A DNA stretch of 64,000 bases from Novosphingobium sp. G106. GTDB lineage: Bacteria; Pseudomonadota; Alphaproteobacteria; Sphingomonadales; Sphingomonadaceae. A program made the position numbers and the translations under genes. Under the pieces are notes generated by a model. It saw only the letters and a list, made by a program, of their open reading frames with translations, was not told the DNA's origin and made no database searches. The stretch is from contig NZ_JAHOOZ010000001.1 in the NCBI RefSeq assembly GCF_019075875.1, forward strand, positions 2,852,001 through 2,916,000. Direction: 5' to 3'. Each line of letters opens with the position of its first letter. The stretch's first letter is position 1. Below are positions 1 through 7,678 of this stretch, piece by piece.

Positions 1-144
1 CTTGGCGACGATGAACGGCATGGCCGAAAGCAGCGCCAGGAACAGCCCGAGCAACAGCCCCTCGCGCGGCGAGACGCTCCCCACGGCCTTGCGCAAGCCG
101 GATTCGCCCTGGCGCGGCGGCATCATCGGCTGGGACGCATCCAT
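1..144 (-). CDS. N-terminus of an unidentified membrane protein (partial)
   Basis: The first 48 codons are seen, starting at an ATG at 144-142 and running off the left edge. About 26 mostly polar residues (MDASQPMMPPRQ...) are followed by a hydrophobic stretch (LLLGLFLALLSAMPFIVA, about residues 30-47) that reads as a first membrane segment. It lies downstream of tRNA-Trp on the same strand. In many bacteria secE occupies this place, but the sequence does not look like SecE. Family not recognised; a multi-spanning inner-membrane protein is the most that can be said. Confidence 0.55.
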   Translation of the reverse strand, partial: MDASQPMMPPRQGESGLRKAVGSVSPREGLLLGLFLALLSAMPFIVAK

Positions 145-173
145 CGGTCTAGCGCTTCCTCGGGGGGAGATGC

Positions 174-249
174 TGGCAGGAGTGGAGGGATTCGAACCCC
201 CGGCACTCGGTTTTGGAGACCGATGCTCTACCAGCTGAGCTACACTCCT
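174..249 (-). tRNA. tRNA-Trp (CCA anticodon)
   Basis: Read on the minus strand this is a 76-nt cloverleaf. The acceptor stem AGGAGTG pairs with CACTCCT. The D-arm contains AGCTCAGCTGGTAGAGC, the anticodon loop is CTCCAAA with anticodon CCA, and the T-arm contains GGTTCGAATCC. The discriminator is G and the terminal CCA is encoded. It is divergent from aat. Confidence 0.97.
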
Positions 250-380
250 GCGCGCGGTGGTGCCTCTAGTGACTGGCGGGGGCGATGGCAAGGCGACTGG
301 CCGCAAAAATCATGTCGGGCGTTTGCGTCTGTCAAATCGCCGCCATGACAAGCCTTCTCCCGCTCTGCTACAGTCTGTGC

Positions 381-1199
381 GTGCACGCGCCCGTAACGCC
401 ACCGATCATCGATCCCGAACTGCTGATGCTCGCCTACCGCAGCGGTATCTTCCCCATGGCCGATCACCGCGACGACCCGGAGATCTTCTGGGTGGAGCCG
501 CGCAAGCGGGCGATCCTGCCCCTCGACGGTTTCCACCTCTCGCGCTCGCTGGCGCGGACGCTGCGACGTGGGCGCTTCTCGGTCACCTGCAACGCCGCTT
601 TCGCCGAAGTCATGGAAGCCTGCGCCGCCCCCCGGCGCGACGGCAGCGGCGAGAGCTGGATCAGCCACCGCATCGCCGCGAGCTATCAGCGGCTGCACGA
701 GCTCGGCCAGGCGCACTCGCTGGAGTGCTGGCGGGACGACGAGCACGGCACACCCCGGCTCGTGGGCGGGCTCTATGGCGTCGGTTTCGACCGGGTGTTC
801 TGCGGCGAGTCGATGTTCAGCCGCGTGCCCGATGCCTCGAAAGTCGCACTGGCCTGGCTGGTGGCGGCTCTGTGCCGTGCCGGCACGCAATTGCTGGATT
901 GCCAGTTCATCACCTCGCACCTCGCCTCGCTTGGCGCGGTCGAGATCAGCCAGAAACGCTATGTCGGCCTGTTGCGCGCAGCGCAGGAGCCTTATTCGGG
1001 CGTGGGCGTCGCGGCCGGCGCCCGTGACGGCGACGGACTGGGGGCCGGAGTCGGCGTCGCAGCGGGCGAGGCAGCCGGCGACGGCGACGGCGACGCGCTC
1101 GGCTTGGCGGCGGGCTTCGCCGCGCTGCTCGCCGCTGCAGCGGGATCCTCTTCCTCGCCGGGGAACTTCATAGCGCAGTCCTTGACCCAGACATCGTAG
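381..1199 (+). CDS. aat: Leucyl/phenylalanyl-tRNA--protein transferase
   Basis: Aat transfers Leu or Phe from aminoacyl-tRNA to N-terminal Arg/Lys of proteins, marking them for ClpS/ClpAP (bacterial N-end rule, cytoplasm). The family core is clear: PPIIDPELLMLAYRSGIFPM near the start, FWVEPRKRAILPLD, then GGLYGVGFDRVFCGESMFS and LLDCQFITSHLASLGAVEI. I chose GTG at 381 because the domain starts just after it; ATG at 345 is possible and would add 12 residues. The oddity is the end. After about residue 215 the frame runs on for some 60 Gly/Ala/Asp-rich residues that lie antisense to the 3' end of the DUF2155 gene (overlap 992-1199). The core call is firm; whether the tail is part of the working protein is not. 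Confidence 0.9.
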   Translation: MHAPVTPPIIDPELLMLAYRSGIFPMADHRDDPEIFWVEPRKRAILPLDGFHLSRSLARTLRRGRFSVTCNAAFAEVMEACAAPRRDGSGESWISHRIAASYQRLHELGQAHSLECWRDDEHGTPRLVGGLYGVGFDRVFCGESMFSRVPDASKVALAWLVAALCRAGTQLLDCQFITSHLASLGAVEISQKRYVGLLRAAQEPYSGVGVAAGARDGDGLGAGVGVAAGEAAGDGDGDALGLAAGFAALLAAAAGSSSSPGNFIAQSLTQTS

Positions 1200-1639
1200 A
1201 TCGGGTGCTGGACAACGTTCAGCGACGGTGAGTTCTTGAACAGCCAGCCCGAGAACACCTTGTGCCAGGTCAGCGGCTCGCTGGTCTTGGCACGCTCCTC
1301 GACGAACAACTGGACGAAAGCGCCGACTTCGGGCGGGTTTTCCCAGGGCAAGGTCCGCTCGCAGCTGGCGAGCCGGACGATGACATTGCCAATCCGGCGC
1401 GATCTGCCGGCCTTCATCACCAGGTCCTGGCTCTCGTTGTTGCGCTTGTTGAGCAGGCCGATCGTGGCGACGCGGTCCTTGACCGGCGTGCCGAACTGAC
1501 TCTCGACCGCCGAGATGCCGACCGGCGTCGCTGCGACGGCCTTGGGCATTTCGGTGGCAACCGCTTCGGCCTGCTCGTCGTCGCCGCGTTTGCAGCCGGC
1601 AAGCGCGACAAGCGCCATCAGGACAAGCGCTCCGCGCAT
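992..1639 (-). CDS. DUF2155 domain lipoprotein
   Basis: A 215-aa predicted lipoprotein. ATG at 1639 gives a short signal with lipobox LAGC (Cys about residue 16). The globular part carries the conserved DUF2155 features (KVFSGWLFKNSPSLN, HPIYDVWVKDC). The last about 50 residues are low-complexity Ala/Pro/Ser/Thr and are antisense to the aat tail. Function of the family is unknown. It starts 5 bp after the NDUFA12-like gene, so the two are probably co-transcribed. A longer in-frame start at 1774 was rejected because it would bury the lipobox. Confidence 0.85.
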   Translation of the reverse strand: MRGALVLMALVALAGCKRGDDEQAEAVATEMPKAVAATPVGISAVESQFGTPVKDRVATIGLLNKRNNESQDLVMKAGRSRRIGNVIVRLASCERTLPWENPPEVGAFVQLFVEERAKTSEPLTWHKVFSGWLFKNSPSLNVVQHPIYDVWVKDCAMKFPGEEEDPAAAASSAAKPAAKPSASPSPSPAASPAATPTPAPSPSPSRAPAATPTPE

Positions 1640-1644
1640 CGGGA

Positions 1645-2058
1645 TCAGGCGTCCGGCGACCAGGCCTGGTAGTCGCCCGTGGCATGGGCCCGCCGGCCGC
1701 CGCGCTCGAGCGCACCCTGCGGGCGATAGGCCTGGTCGGTGCCCGTGGCGTTGGGCGTATAGTCGACTTCCCATATCCGCGCGGGCGGCAGATTGCTTTC
1801 GGGAATGCCGTCAAAGCTGCCGTGGAGCCAGCCGTGCCATTCGGCCGGCACGCGGCTGGCGTCGTTGGCGCCTTCGTAGATCACCCAGCGGCGCTCATGC
1901 CCCGCGAAAGGCTGCCCCGCCGCGACCCGCTTCTTCGCGCGGTAGTAGCGGTTGCCCTGCGCGTCGGTGCCGACCTGCTCGCCGTTGCGCGAGCTATTCA
2001 ACAAGGTGCCGATGGTCGCGCCGTCCCACCAGGTGAAGATCTTCGAGAGAATACCCAT
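1645..2058 (-). CDS. NDUFA12-like subunit/assembly protein of NADH:ubiquinone oxidoreductase
   Basis: A 137-aa protein of the NDUFA12 (17.2 kDa, B17.2) family, an accessory subunit of complex I found in alphaproteobacteria and mitochondria. Signature parts are TWWDGATIGTLL near the start, VGTDAQGNRYYR, ERRWVIYEG, and the AEWHGWLHG block followed by W-E-VDYTPN. No signal peptide or membrane segment is evident, fitting a soluble matrix/cytoplasm-side subunit. Start chosen at ATG 2058 (MGILSKIF); ATG 2115 would add 19 residues. Neither has a strong ribosome site. It heads a pair with the DUF2155 gene. Confidence 0.9.
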   Translation of the reverse strand: MGILSKIFTWWDGATIGTLLNSSRNGEQVGTDAQGNRYYRAKKRVAAGQPFAGHERRWVIYEGANDASRVPAEWHGWLHGSFDGIPESNLPPARIWEVDYTPNATGTDQAYRPQGALERGGRRAHATGDYQAWSPDA

Positions 2059-2124
2059 GGCCAGCGCGCGTAGCGGATTTGTGGGGGTCGGGGCAAGCTT
2101 CTGATGCTTGCCCATCCACCCAAT

Positions 2125-2610
2125 CTACCAGTCTACCCTGTCGCCGGTATCGATACCCAGCGCCGCCGCCCGCCCGCCGTTGAGTTCGAGCACGGCCGCA
2201 GCCTTGCCCCAGGACGGGATCGGCGTTTCCGAATAAGGCACCGCATTGGCGGCCACGTTGAGAATGCGGTGGTCGGCGCCGATGAAGATGATGTCGAGCG
2301 GGATCACCGTATTCTTCATCCAGAAGCTGGCGAGCCGCGGCGGCTGCATCGGGAAGATCATCCCCTCGTCGGCGCCCATTTGGGTGCGGAACATAAGCCC
2401 TTTGGCCTGCTCCATCTCGGAGCGCGCGACTTCGACACGGAAAGCGTGACGCTGGCTGCCGTGCGTGACGGTCAGCGGAACGACCGGCAGGCCGGATTCG
2501 GGATGCCGCGCCTGCGTTTCGGCGACTGGCTTGGCCGCGCTGTCGGCGGGCTTGGTCGAGCAGGCGGCCAGCGCCAGCATGGCAACAATAAGACTCTTGG
2601 GAATGCGCAT
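2125..2610 (-). CDS. DUF192 family lipoprotein
   Basis: A 161-aa DUF192 protein with an N-terminal lipoprotein signal (MRIPKSLIVAMLALAACS, Cys about residue 17). Family landmarks are EVARSEMEQAKGLMFR, MIFPM, FWMKNTVIPLDIIFI and a final VLELNGG...GIDTGDRV. DUF192 proteins are small exported proteins of unclear role. ATG 2610 lies just past the recX stop; ATG 2622 overlapping recX would add 4 residues. Translational coupling to recX is likely. Confidence 0.85.
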   Translation of the reverse strand: MRIPKSLIVAMLALAACSTKPADSAAKPVAETQARHPESGLPVVPLTVTHGSQRHAFRVEVARSEMEQAKGLMFRTQMGADEGMIFPMQPPRLASFWMKNTVIPLDIIFIGADHRILNVAANAVPYSETPIPSWGKAAAVLELNGGRAAALGIDTGDRVDW

Positions 2611-2611
2611 G

Positions 2612-3199
2612 TCAGTCGTCATCCGAGGCTTGCGCGGCCCAGTCCTCGGCCGCTTCGACGCTGGCGGCATTCACCAATTCGCGGGCGCTGTCCAGACCGT
2701 GCCCGGCGCGCAGCATGGCCGCGATCTGCTTCTCGCGCGCGGCACGGTCGGCCGGCGCCGGACCGAAGGGACCGAGCCGGCGCTTGCGCGCCATAACCAG
2801 CGCGGCCTGCCGGCGCGCGCCTTCGCCCGCACGCACTTCCGCGCGGATGTCCTCGCCGATCCCGGCCGCGCCGAGCGCTTCGCCGATCCGACGCTGGCCG
2901 TAGCCGCGGCGCAGCAGGCTGCCGCTCTTGGCGCGCGCGAAAGCGGCATCGTCGACATAGCCGGCCGCGACGAAACGTGCCGCCAGGGCAGCGACCGCGG
3001 GCTCGCCCTCATCCGCCCAGCCACGTTCACGCAGCTTGCGCACCAGATAGCTTTCCAGCTTCGCCCGGCTCGTCGCGAAGCGCGCGACATAGGCCAGTGC
3101 CAGCTCATCGAGCCGCGCCGAATCGAGCGGCTTGAGCGGCCGTTTTGCGCGCCGCTTGCCGCTTTGTTCAGGAGTCGTTCCTGGGGATTGCCGTATCAT
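2612..3199 (-). CDS. recX: RecX-family regulatory protein
   Basis: A 195-aa protein of the RecX family, which modulates RecA filaments during recombination and the SOS response. It shows the helical repeat pattern of the family: LDELALAYVARFATSRAKLESYLVRKLRERGW, then FVAAGYVDDAAFARAKSGSLLRRGYGQRRI and a third helical unit near the end. It is very Arg/Ala-rich and lies away from recA, as is common. It is the promoter-proximal gene of the minus-strand run towards DUF192. Confidence 0.85.
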   Translation of the reverse strand: MIRQSPGTTPEQSGKRRAKRPLKPLDSARLDELALAYVARFATSRAKLESYLVRKLRERGWADEGEPAVAALAARFVAAGYVDDAAFARAKSGSLLRRGYGQRRIGEALGAAGIGEDIRAEVRAGEGARRQAALVMARKRRLGPFGPAPADRAAREKQIAAMLRAGHGLDSARELVNAASVEAAEDWAAQASDDD

Positions 3200-3338
3200 T
3201 GCCTCATTCGTGCCACACTCGCCTCAGAATGGGAAAGCCCGCGAACGGATGGGATTTTACCATGCCCCGATCGATCGTTTCCGGTATAGGGCATTCAAAC
3301 GCCGCTATAAATCTTTTAACAACAACGGGTTATCGCAC

Positions 3339-5099
3339 ATGACCGACACCGCAGCGATGGTGCCGACGACCGAAAATACGCTAATTCCGACTGCAAACGA
3401 AGACGATCTGCCGCGCCGCTACGCAGATTTTGGCAACTTTTGCGAGGCGCTCGACTACGCCGCGAAAGGTGAACGTGGGTTCAATTTCCACGATCCGCGC
3501 GGCACGCTGATCCGCCCCTACCCGTTTTCCGAGCTCCGCCAGGACGCGCTTGAGATGGCCTATCGCCTGATCGCCCACGGCGTGAAGCCGGGCGATCGCA
3601 TCGCGCTGATCGCCGAGACGGGCCCCTATTTCGCCGCTCTGTTCTGCGGCGCGGTTTATGCCGGCGCCTGGCCGGTGCCACTGCCGCTGCCGACTTCGTT
3701 CGGCGGCAAGGACAACTACATCGAGCAGATCGCCGTCCAAATGGCGAGCGCCGAGCCCAAGATCCTGCTGTTCCCGACCGAGCTCGAGGCCATGGCCGTA
3801 GCCGCTGCCGAGCGCCAGGGCTGCGAAGCGATCGCCTGGGAAGGCTTCGCCGAGGAGAAGGCGCCCGAGGCGCCGCTGCCGACCCCCGCGCCCGACGACA
3901 TCTGCTTCCTGCAGTATTCGAGCGGCTCGACCCGCTTCCCGCACGGCGTTGCCGTTACCCACCGCTCACTGCTGGCGAACCTCGCCGGGCACGGCCATGG
4001 AATGAAGATCGAGGGGTCCGACCGCTGCGTCTCCTGGCTGCCGTGGTACCACGACATGGGCCTCGTAGGCTGCGTCCTGTCGCCGATCGGCAACCAGTTC
4101 TCCGTCGACTACCTCAAGACCGAGGACTTCGCCCGCCGTCCGTTGGCCTGGCTCGACTTGATCAGCCGCAACCCCGGCAGGTCGGTCAGCTACTCGCCCA
4201 CCTTCGGCTATGACATCTGCTCGCGCCGCGTCTCCAGCCAGACCAATGTCGCCGAGCGTTTCGACCTGTCGCGCTGGCGGCTTGCCGGCAACGGCGCCGA
4301 CATGATCCGGCCCGACGTAATGCAGGCCTTCGTCAACACCTTTGCGCCCGCGGGCTTCAAGGCCGCCGCCTTCATGCCGAGCTACGGCCTAGCCGAAGCG
4401 ACGCTGGCAGTGACGCTAATGCCGCCGGGCGAAGGCATCCGCGTCGAGCTGGTCGAGGAAGAGCGCCTGTCGGGCTGCCCGCGCGATCTCTCGCGCCCGG
4501 CCCGCTACCGCGCCATCGTCAACTGCGGCAAGGTCGTGCGCGGCATGGAACTGGAAATCCGCGGCGAAAGCGGTCACGCGCTTGCCGATCACCACATCGG
4601 CAAGGTCTGGTGCCGCGGCACCAGCGTCATGCATTCCTACTACCGCGACCCCGAGGCGACCGCCGCCTGCATGGTCGACGGCTGGCTGGACACCGGCGAC
4701 ATGGGCTACATGGTCGACGGCTACCTGTTCATCGTCGGCCGGGCGAAGGACATGATCATCATCAACGGCAAGAACCACTGGCCGCAGGATATCGAGTGGG
4801 CGGTGGAACAGCTTCCCGGCTTCCACCAGGGCGACATCGCCGCCTTCAGCCTCGAGACCGAGAGCGGCGAGGAAGTGCCCGCCGTGCTCGTCCACTGCCG
4901 CGTTTCCGACCCGGTCGAGCGGATCAAGCTGCATGACGAGATCCGCGACAAGGTCCGCTCGATCACCGGCATGAACTGCATCGTCGAACTGGTCCCGCCG
5001 CGCACACTGCCGCGCACCAGCTCGGGCAAGCTCAGCCGCGCCAAGGCGAAGAAGCTTTATCTGGCTGGCGAGATCGAGCCGTTCAAGCTGGCGGCCTGA
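3339..5099 (+). CDS. Fatty acyl-AMP ligase (FAAL, FadD32/AMP-forming type)
   Basis: A 586-aa adenylating enzyme that activates fatty acids as acyl-AMP. The ATP-binding loop reads LQYSSGSTRFPHGV, the FAAL variant of the acyl-CoA synthetase YTSGSTG-PKG loop. SWLPWYHDMGLVG follows near residue 230, SYGLAEATLAV near 350, WLDTGDMGYM near 450, IIINGKNHWPQDIE, and a C-terminal LPRTSSGKLSR containing the catalytic Lys. Known FAALs pass the acyl-AMP to an acyl-carrier protein or polyketide synthase rather than to CoA. None is present within the window, so the acceptor is unknown. ATG 3339 opens the recognisable domain; upstream codons look non-coding. A hairpin terminator follows. Confidence 0.88.
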   Translation: MTDTAAMVPTTENTLIPTANEDDLPRRYADFGNFCEALDYAAKGERGFNFHDPRGTLIRPYPFSELRQDALEMAYRLIAHGVKPGDRIALIAETGPYFAALFCGAVYAGAWPVPLPLPTSFGGKDNYIEQIAVQMASAEPKILLFPTELEAMAVAAAERQGCEAIAWEGFAEEKAPEAPLPTPAPDDICFLQYSSGSTRFPHGVAVTHRSLLANLAGHGHGMKIEGSDRCVSWLPWYHDMGLVGCVLSPIGNQFSVDYLKTEDFARRPLAWLDLISRNPGRSVSYSPTFGYDICSRRVSSQTNVAERFDLSRWRLAGNGADMIRPDVMQAFVNTFAPAGFKAAAFMPSYGLAEATLAVTLMPPGEGIRVELVEEERLSGCPRDLSRPARYRAIVNCGKVVRGMELEIRGESGHALADHHIGKVWCRGTSVMHSYYRDPEATAACMVDGWLDTGDMGYMVDGYLFIVGRAKDMIIINGKNHWPQDIEWAVEQLPGFHQGDIAAFSLETESGEEVPAVLVHCRVSDPVERIKLHDEIRDKVRSITGMNCIVELVPPRTLPRTSSGKLSRAKAKKLYLAGEIEPFKLAA

Positions 5100-5117
5100 T
5101 CCTTCGACAAAAAGACA

Positions 5118-5147
5118 AACGGGGACCGGGATTCCGGTCCCCGTTTT
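5118..5147. terminator. Hairpin terminator between FAAL and the Tad-like genes
   Basis: A perfect stem (GGGGACCGG / CCGGTCCCC, loop GATT) extended by AAC/GTT pairs and followed by TTTTCGTTC. The A-rich left flank and T-rich right flank let it serve both convergent units. Confidence 0.85.
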
Positions 5148-5157
5148 CGTTCTCACG

Positions 5158-5547
5158 TCAAGGGAAACAGGCGGTCGAGCTCAGCGGGACGTTGAACTTG
5201 GCCAGCCCGGTGTTGAACGTGAAGTTGATCGTGCCGCTAACAAGGTGGCCGCAGGCGGCGATACTGGCGGTAAAGGTCGGCTGATCCTTCGTGACGCTGA
5301 CATAGCGCTGGAGCGTATAGGTGGCTGTCGCGGTGGTGCTGCTGCAGGTCGTCGTGTTGATCGAATAGCAGCGCGCGCCTTCCTTGACCGCCTTCTGCAT
5401 ATTGGCCGAAGTGAAGCTCAACATCGCCACATAGAGCCCGCCGACGGCCGCCAGGATAAACAGCGGGAAGACCAGGGCGAACTCGATCATCGCCCCGCCG
5501 CTTTCGTCGCGGCCGATCCTCCGCCTGTGCCCGAGAAGCGCCATCAT
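5158..5547 (-). CDS. TadE-like pilus-assembly/pseudopilin-like protein
   Basis: A 129-aa protein with the TadE layout: a short basic N-terminus (MMALLGHRRRIGRDESGG), then AMIEFALVFPLFILAAVGGL with Glu at +5 after Gly, as in type IV-pilin-like processing sites. A Cys-containing secreted domain follows (Cys at about 60, 67, 99 and 128). The start ATG 5547 overlaps the upstream stop (ATGA), so translation is probably coupled. It is the last gene of a three-gene minus-strand cassette. TadE-family proteins are minor components of Flp pilus systems, but no tadA/B/C/Z or flp gene is visible here. Confidence 0.8.
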   Translation of the reverse strand: MMALLGHRRRIGRDESGGAMIEFALVFPLFILAAVGGLYVAMLSFTSANMQKAVKEGARCYSINTTTCSSTTATATYTLQRYVSVTKDQPTFTASIAACGHLVSGTINFTFNTGLAKFNVPLSSTACFP

Positions 5548-6110
5548 TTGAGCCTCACCAGCGATGACGATTGTATCGAGGTCGGTATCAGCGACGAGAA
5601 GTTCAGGACATTGAAGATCGGCGCATAGGTGTACTGTGTCTTGATCTGGACATAGTCGCCGGGCTGATCGCTGGCTTGGCCCACGGACCCGCAATCGCTG
5701 GGCGGCGCGCTCGTCACGTCACCGACCTTCTGCAGCGTTCCAGCGGTGTTGACGCAGTAATAGCCCTCCGCCGGATAGCCGGTCTGCAGCGTGATCCCTG
5801 TGCCCAGCGAGGTCGATTGCAGCGACGCGGTGACCGCGGCCGTGAAGCCCGTGCAGTTCGTCGTCGCCGGCAGCTTGGTCGTGTCGCAGTTCTGCCAGGC
5901 GGCCTGGGCCGCCATCTGCGTCGCGTTGTCCACTTGGAGACGATGGACGTAGAAGTCCGCGGCATCGACCCCGGCGAGCATGGCGAAGGTCATGATGCTG
6001 AGGCAGAAGGCAAATTCGATGCTCGCGGCACCCCGCACATCGGCGGCGAGGCCCGCGGCGCCCAGCCGCCGATGCCGCCGCAGGGCGAAGATGGACCGGA
6101 CCGCCATCAT
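5544..6110 (-). CDS. TadE/TadG-like pseudopilin-like protein
   Basis: A 188-aa protein with a basic start (MMAVRSIFALRRHRR), then RGAASIEFAFCLSIMTFAML. This is a pilin-like signal with the +5 Glu and one membrane helix, followed by a secreted domain with five cysteines. It begins one base after the stop of the TadG-like gene and overlaps the next gene by 4 bp. The three genes share the N-terminal design and probably form one complex at the cell envelope (inference). Confidence 0.8.
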   Translation of the reverse strand: MMAVRSIFALRRHRRLGAAGLAADVRGAASIEFAFCLSIMTFAMLAGVDAADFYVHRLQVDNATQMAAQAAWQNCDTTKLPATTNCTGFTAAVTASLQSTSLGTGITLQTGYPAEGYYCVNTAGTLQKVGDVTSAPPSDCGSVGQASDQPGDYVQIKTQYTYAPIFNVLNFSSLIPTSIQSSSLVRLK

Positions 6111-6111
6111 C

Positions 6112-7446
6112 CTAGGCCACGAGCTTGCCGCGCGAAGGCACCTGATTTTGCGGCATGTTCAAGCCGGCCTTGGCGCATCCGCCGGTCGACAAGATGCTGC
6201 CCGTGCCGTTGATCGTGATGTTGTCGGCAACCATGACAAAGCAGGACTGGCCATTGCTCGACTTGTTGACCGCGCCGCTGAAAGTGACGCTGGCGTGCGG
6301 CAGATAGACGAGCCCGGTGATGTCCCAGGTGGGGCTGTTGCCCGCGGCCGAAACATCGACGCCCGAAGTCAGGTCGGGGTCCTGATACATGGCGACGCCC
6401 GACCAGGCGCCCGAGGTTGGTGCGGCGATGTCGATCGTGCCGCCGCCGGTCGGCGCATGGGTGTAGCTGCCCGAATTGTCACCCGAGAAGACGATCGTCG
6501 CCGCGGCGCCGCTCGCCGTCTTGATCGTGTAGCCGTTGGTATCGAGCTGGCCATTCTGGATCACCAGCACGAGGTCGGACCCGGTCAGCGTCACGTCTCC
6601 GGTCAGCTGAAGGTCACCGCAGATCGTCTGGTTGCCACCCCAGTTGACCGTCCCCGAAAGCTTGTTGCTGCTCGGCAGCGGCGTGCCGCTCTTCTTGGCC
6701 GGTATTTGCGCATAGGAAGAGCAGGGATCGGGCGGAATGTTGGACGCGAGGCCGACATAGGGATCCGTGATCGGCTTGACCTTCGACGTCTGGGTGGCAC
6801 CGCATCCGCTGCTGGTCCCGGCGGCATCGCCGTAGGTCGCCTTGAGGTCGTGGCCGTTGCACTGCGCATCGGTGTTCGACATGACGCTGCAGCCTGTGAG
6901 ATCCGCTTTCGGCGCACCATTCGTGCGGATTGCCTGCGACGCCCCGCTGCTCGCGAGCCCAACGAGGCAATAGCTTCTCGGCGCCGTGGCCTGGCTGGCC
7001 ACCGCTTGGGCAGTGACAAGCTGCGCGGCGGCGGTTCCGACCTTGGTATCGCCCGTGTAGCCGACCAGCTGCGCGAATATGAGCCGGACAGGTGCCTTTA
7101 TGTTCACGCTGTAGCACTGGCTCGGCCCGGAGGGGCAGGCGGCGCTGTTGCTCGTGGTGACGACGACGTTGTTCGTGCCATCGACGAAGCCGTACTGCGC
7201 CGCGACCGCCTTGGCTTCCTTGTCGTAGGACGACGTCGCATTGGTCGCCGCTGCAAGCGCGGCCGCATCGGCGGCGTTCTGCATCGACTGCTCGGTCTGG
7301 TACCAATGCGCGCCTTCGAAACCGAGACCCGTCATCGCCAGGAAGACCGGCAGCAGAAAGGCGAACGGGACGATGACGTTGCCGCGCCTGTCACCGCCAA
7401 GCGCAACCAAAAAGCGTCGTGTCAGGGTCGTCGGGTTCCGAAGCAT
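6112..7446 (-). CDS. TadG-like Flp pilus assembly protein
   Basis: A 444-aa protein with one N-terminal hydrophobic segment (GNVIVPFAFLLPVFLAMTGLG, about residues 22-42). This is followed by the typical Tad motif E-Q-S-M-QNAADAAALAAA (residues 52-66) and a long Thr/Ser/Gly-rich secreted region with repeated Cys. The C-terminal half (about 250-430) is rich in short beta-like repeats (LTGDVTLTGSDL, GGTIDIAAPTSG, SVTFSGAVNKSSNG) resembling a beta-solenoid, unusual against short TadG proteins. ATG 7446 was chosen over 7467. It leads the three-gene cassette; an AT-rich 229-bp leader lies upstream. Confidence 0.78.
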   Translation of the reverse strand: MLRNPTTLTRRFLVALGGDRRGNVIVPFAFLLPVFLAMTGLGFEGAHWYQTEQSMQNAADAAALAAATNATSSYDKEAKAVAAQYGFVDGTNNVVVTTSNSAACPSGPSQCYSVNIKAPVRLIFAQLVGYTGDTKVGTAAAQLVTAQAVASQATAPRSYCLVGLASSGASQAIRTNGAPKADLTGCSVMSNTDAQCNGHDLKATYGDAAGTSSGCGATQTSKVKPITDPYVGLASNIPPDPCSSYAQIPAKKSGTPLPSSNKLSGTVNWGGNQTICGDLQLTGDVTLTGSDLVLVIQNGQLDTNGYTIKTASGAAATIVFSGDNSGSYTHAPTGGGTIDIAAPTSGAWSGVAMYQDPDLTSGVDVSAAGNSPTWDITGLVYLPHASVTFSGAVNKSSNGQSCFVMVADNITINGTGSILSTGGCAKAGLNMPQNQVPSRGKLVA

Positions 7447-7646
7447 ATGCCGCCTACGTAAAGCCACGGCGACGGCATTAACCCGAAATCTCTTAACAAT
7501 CTGACAAACTCAACGGGAAAGTTAATTAATTCTGCCGCGTTCCGCAGCAAGCAAGAGAAGCTTTGGATAGCGATCAAGCGGCACAGTAAGCCTGCGCAGC
7601 GGGAAATCCGGTCCGCCAATCATGGGATCGCTAAAGTTTAGACGCC

Positions 7647-7678
7647 TAACCTTTAACCATCAATGCCAATAAAGGTTA
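7647..7678. repeat. AT-rich inverted repeat at the end of the MFS array
   Basis: Perfect 9-bp arms TAACCTTTA and TAAAGGTTA with a 14-bp loop. The right arm overlaps the TAA stop of the last MFS gene. A second small palindrome CTAAAGTTTAG sits at 7631-7641. No T-run follows, so an operator for the Tad-like cassette or a weak terminator is equally possible. Confidence 0.45.

Noticed and set aside
1..144. SecE for the partial gene after tRNA-Trp
   Set aside because: The residues do not show the SecE pattern; only the genomic position suggested it.
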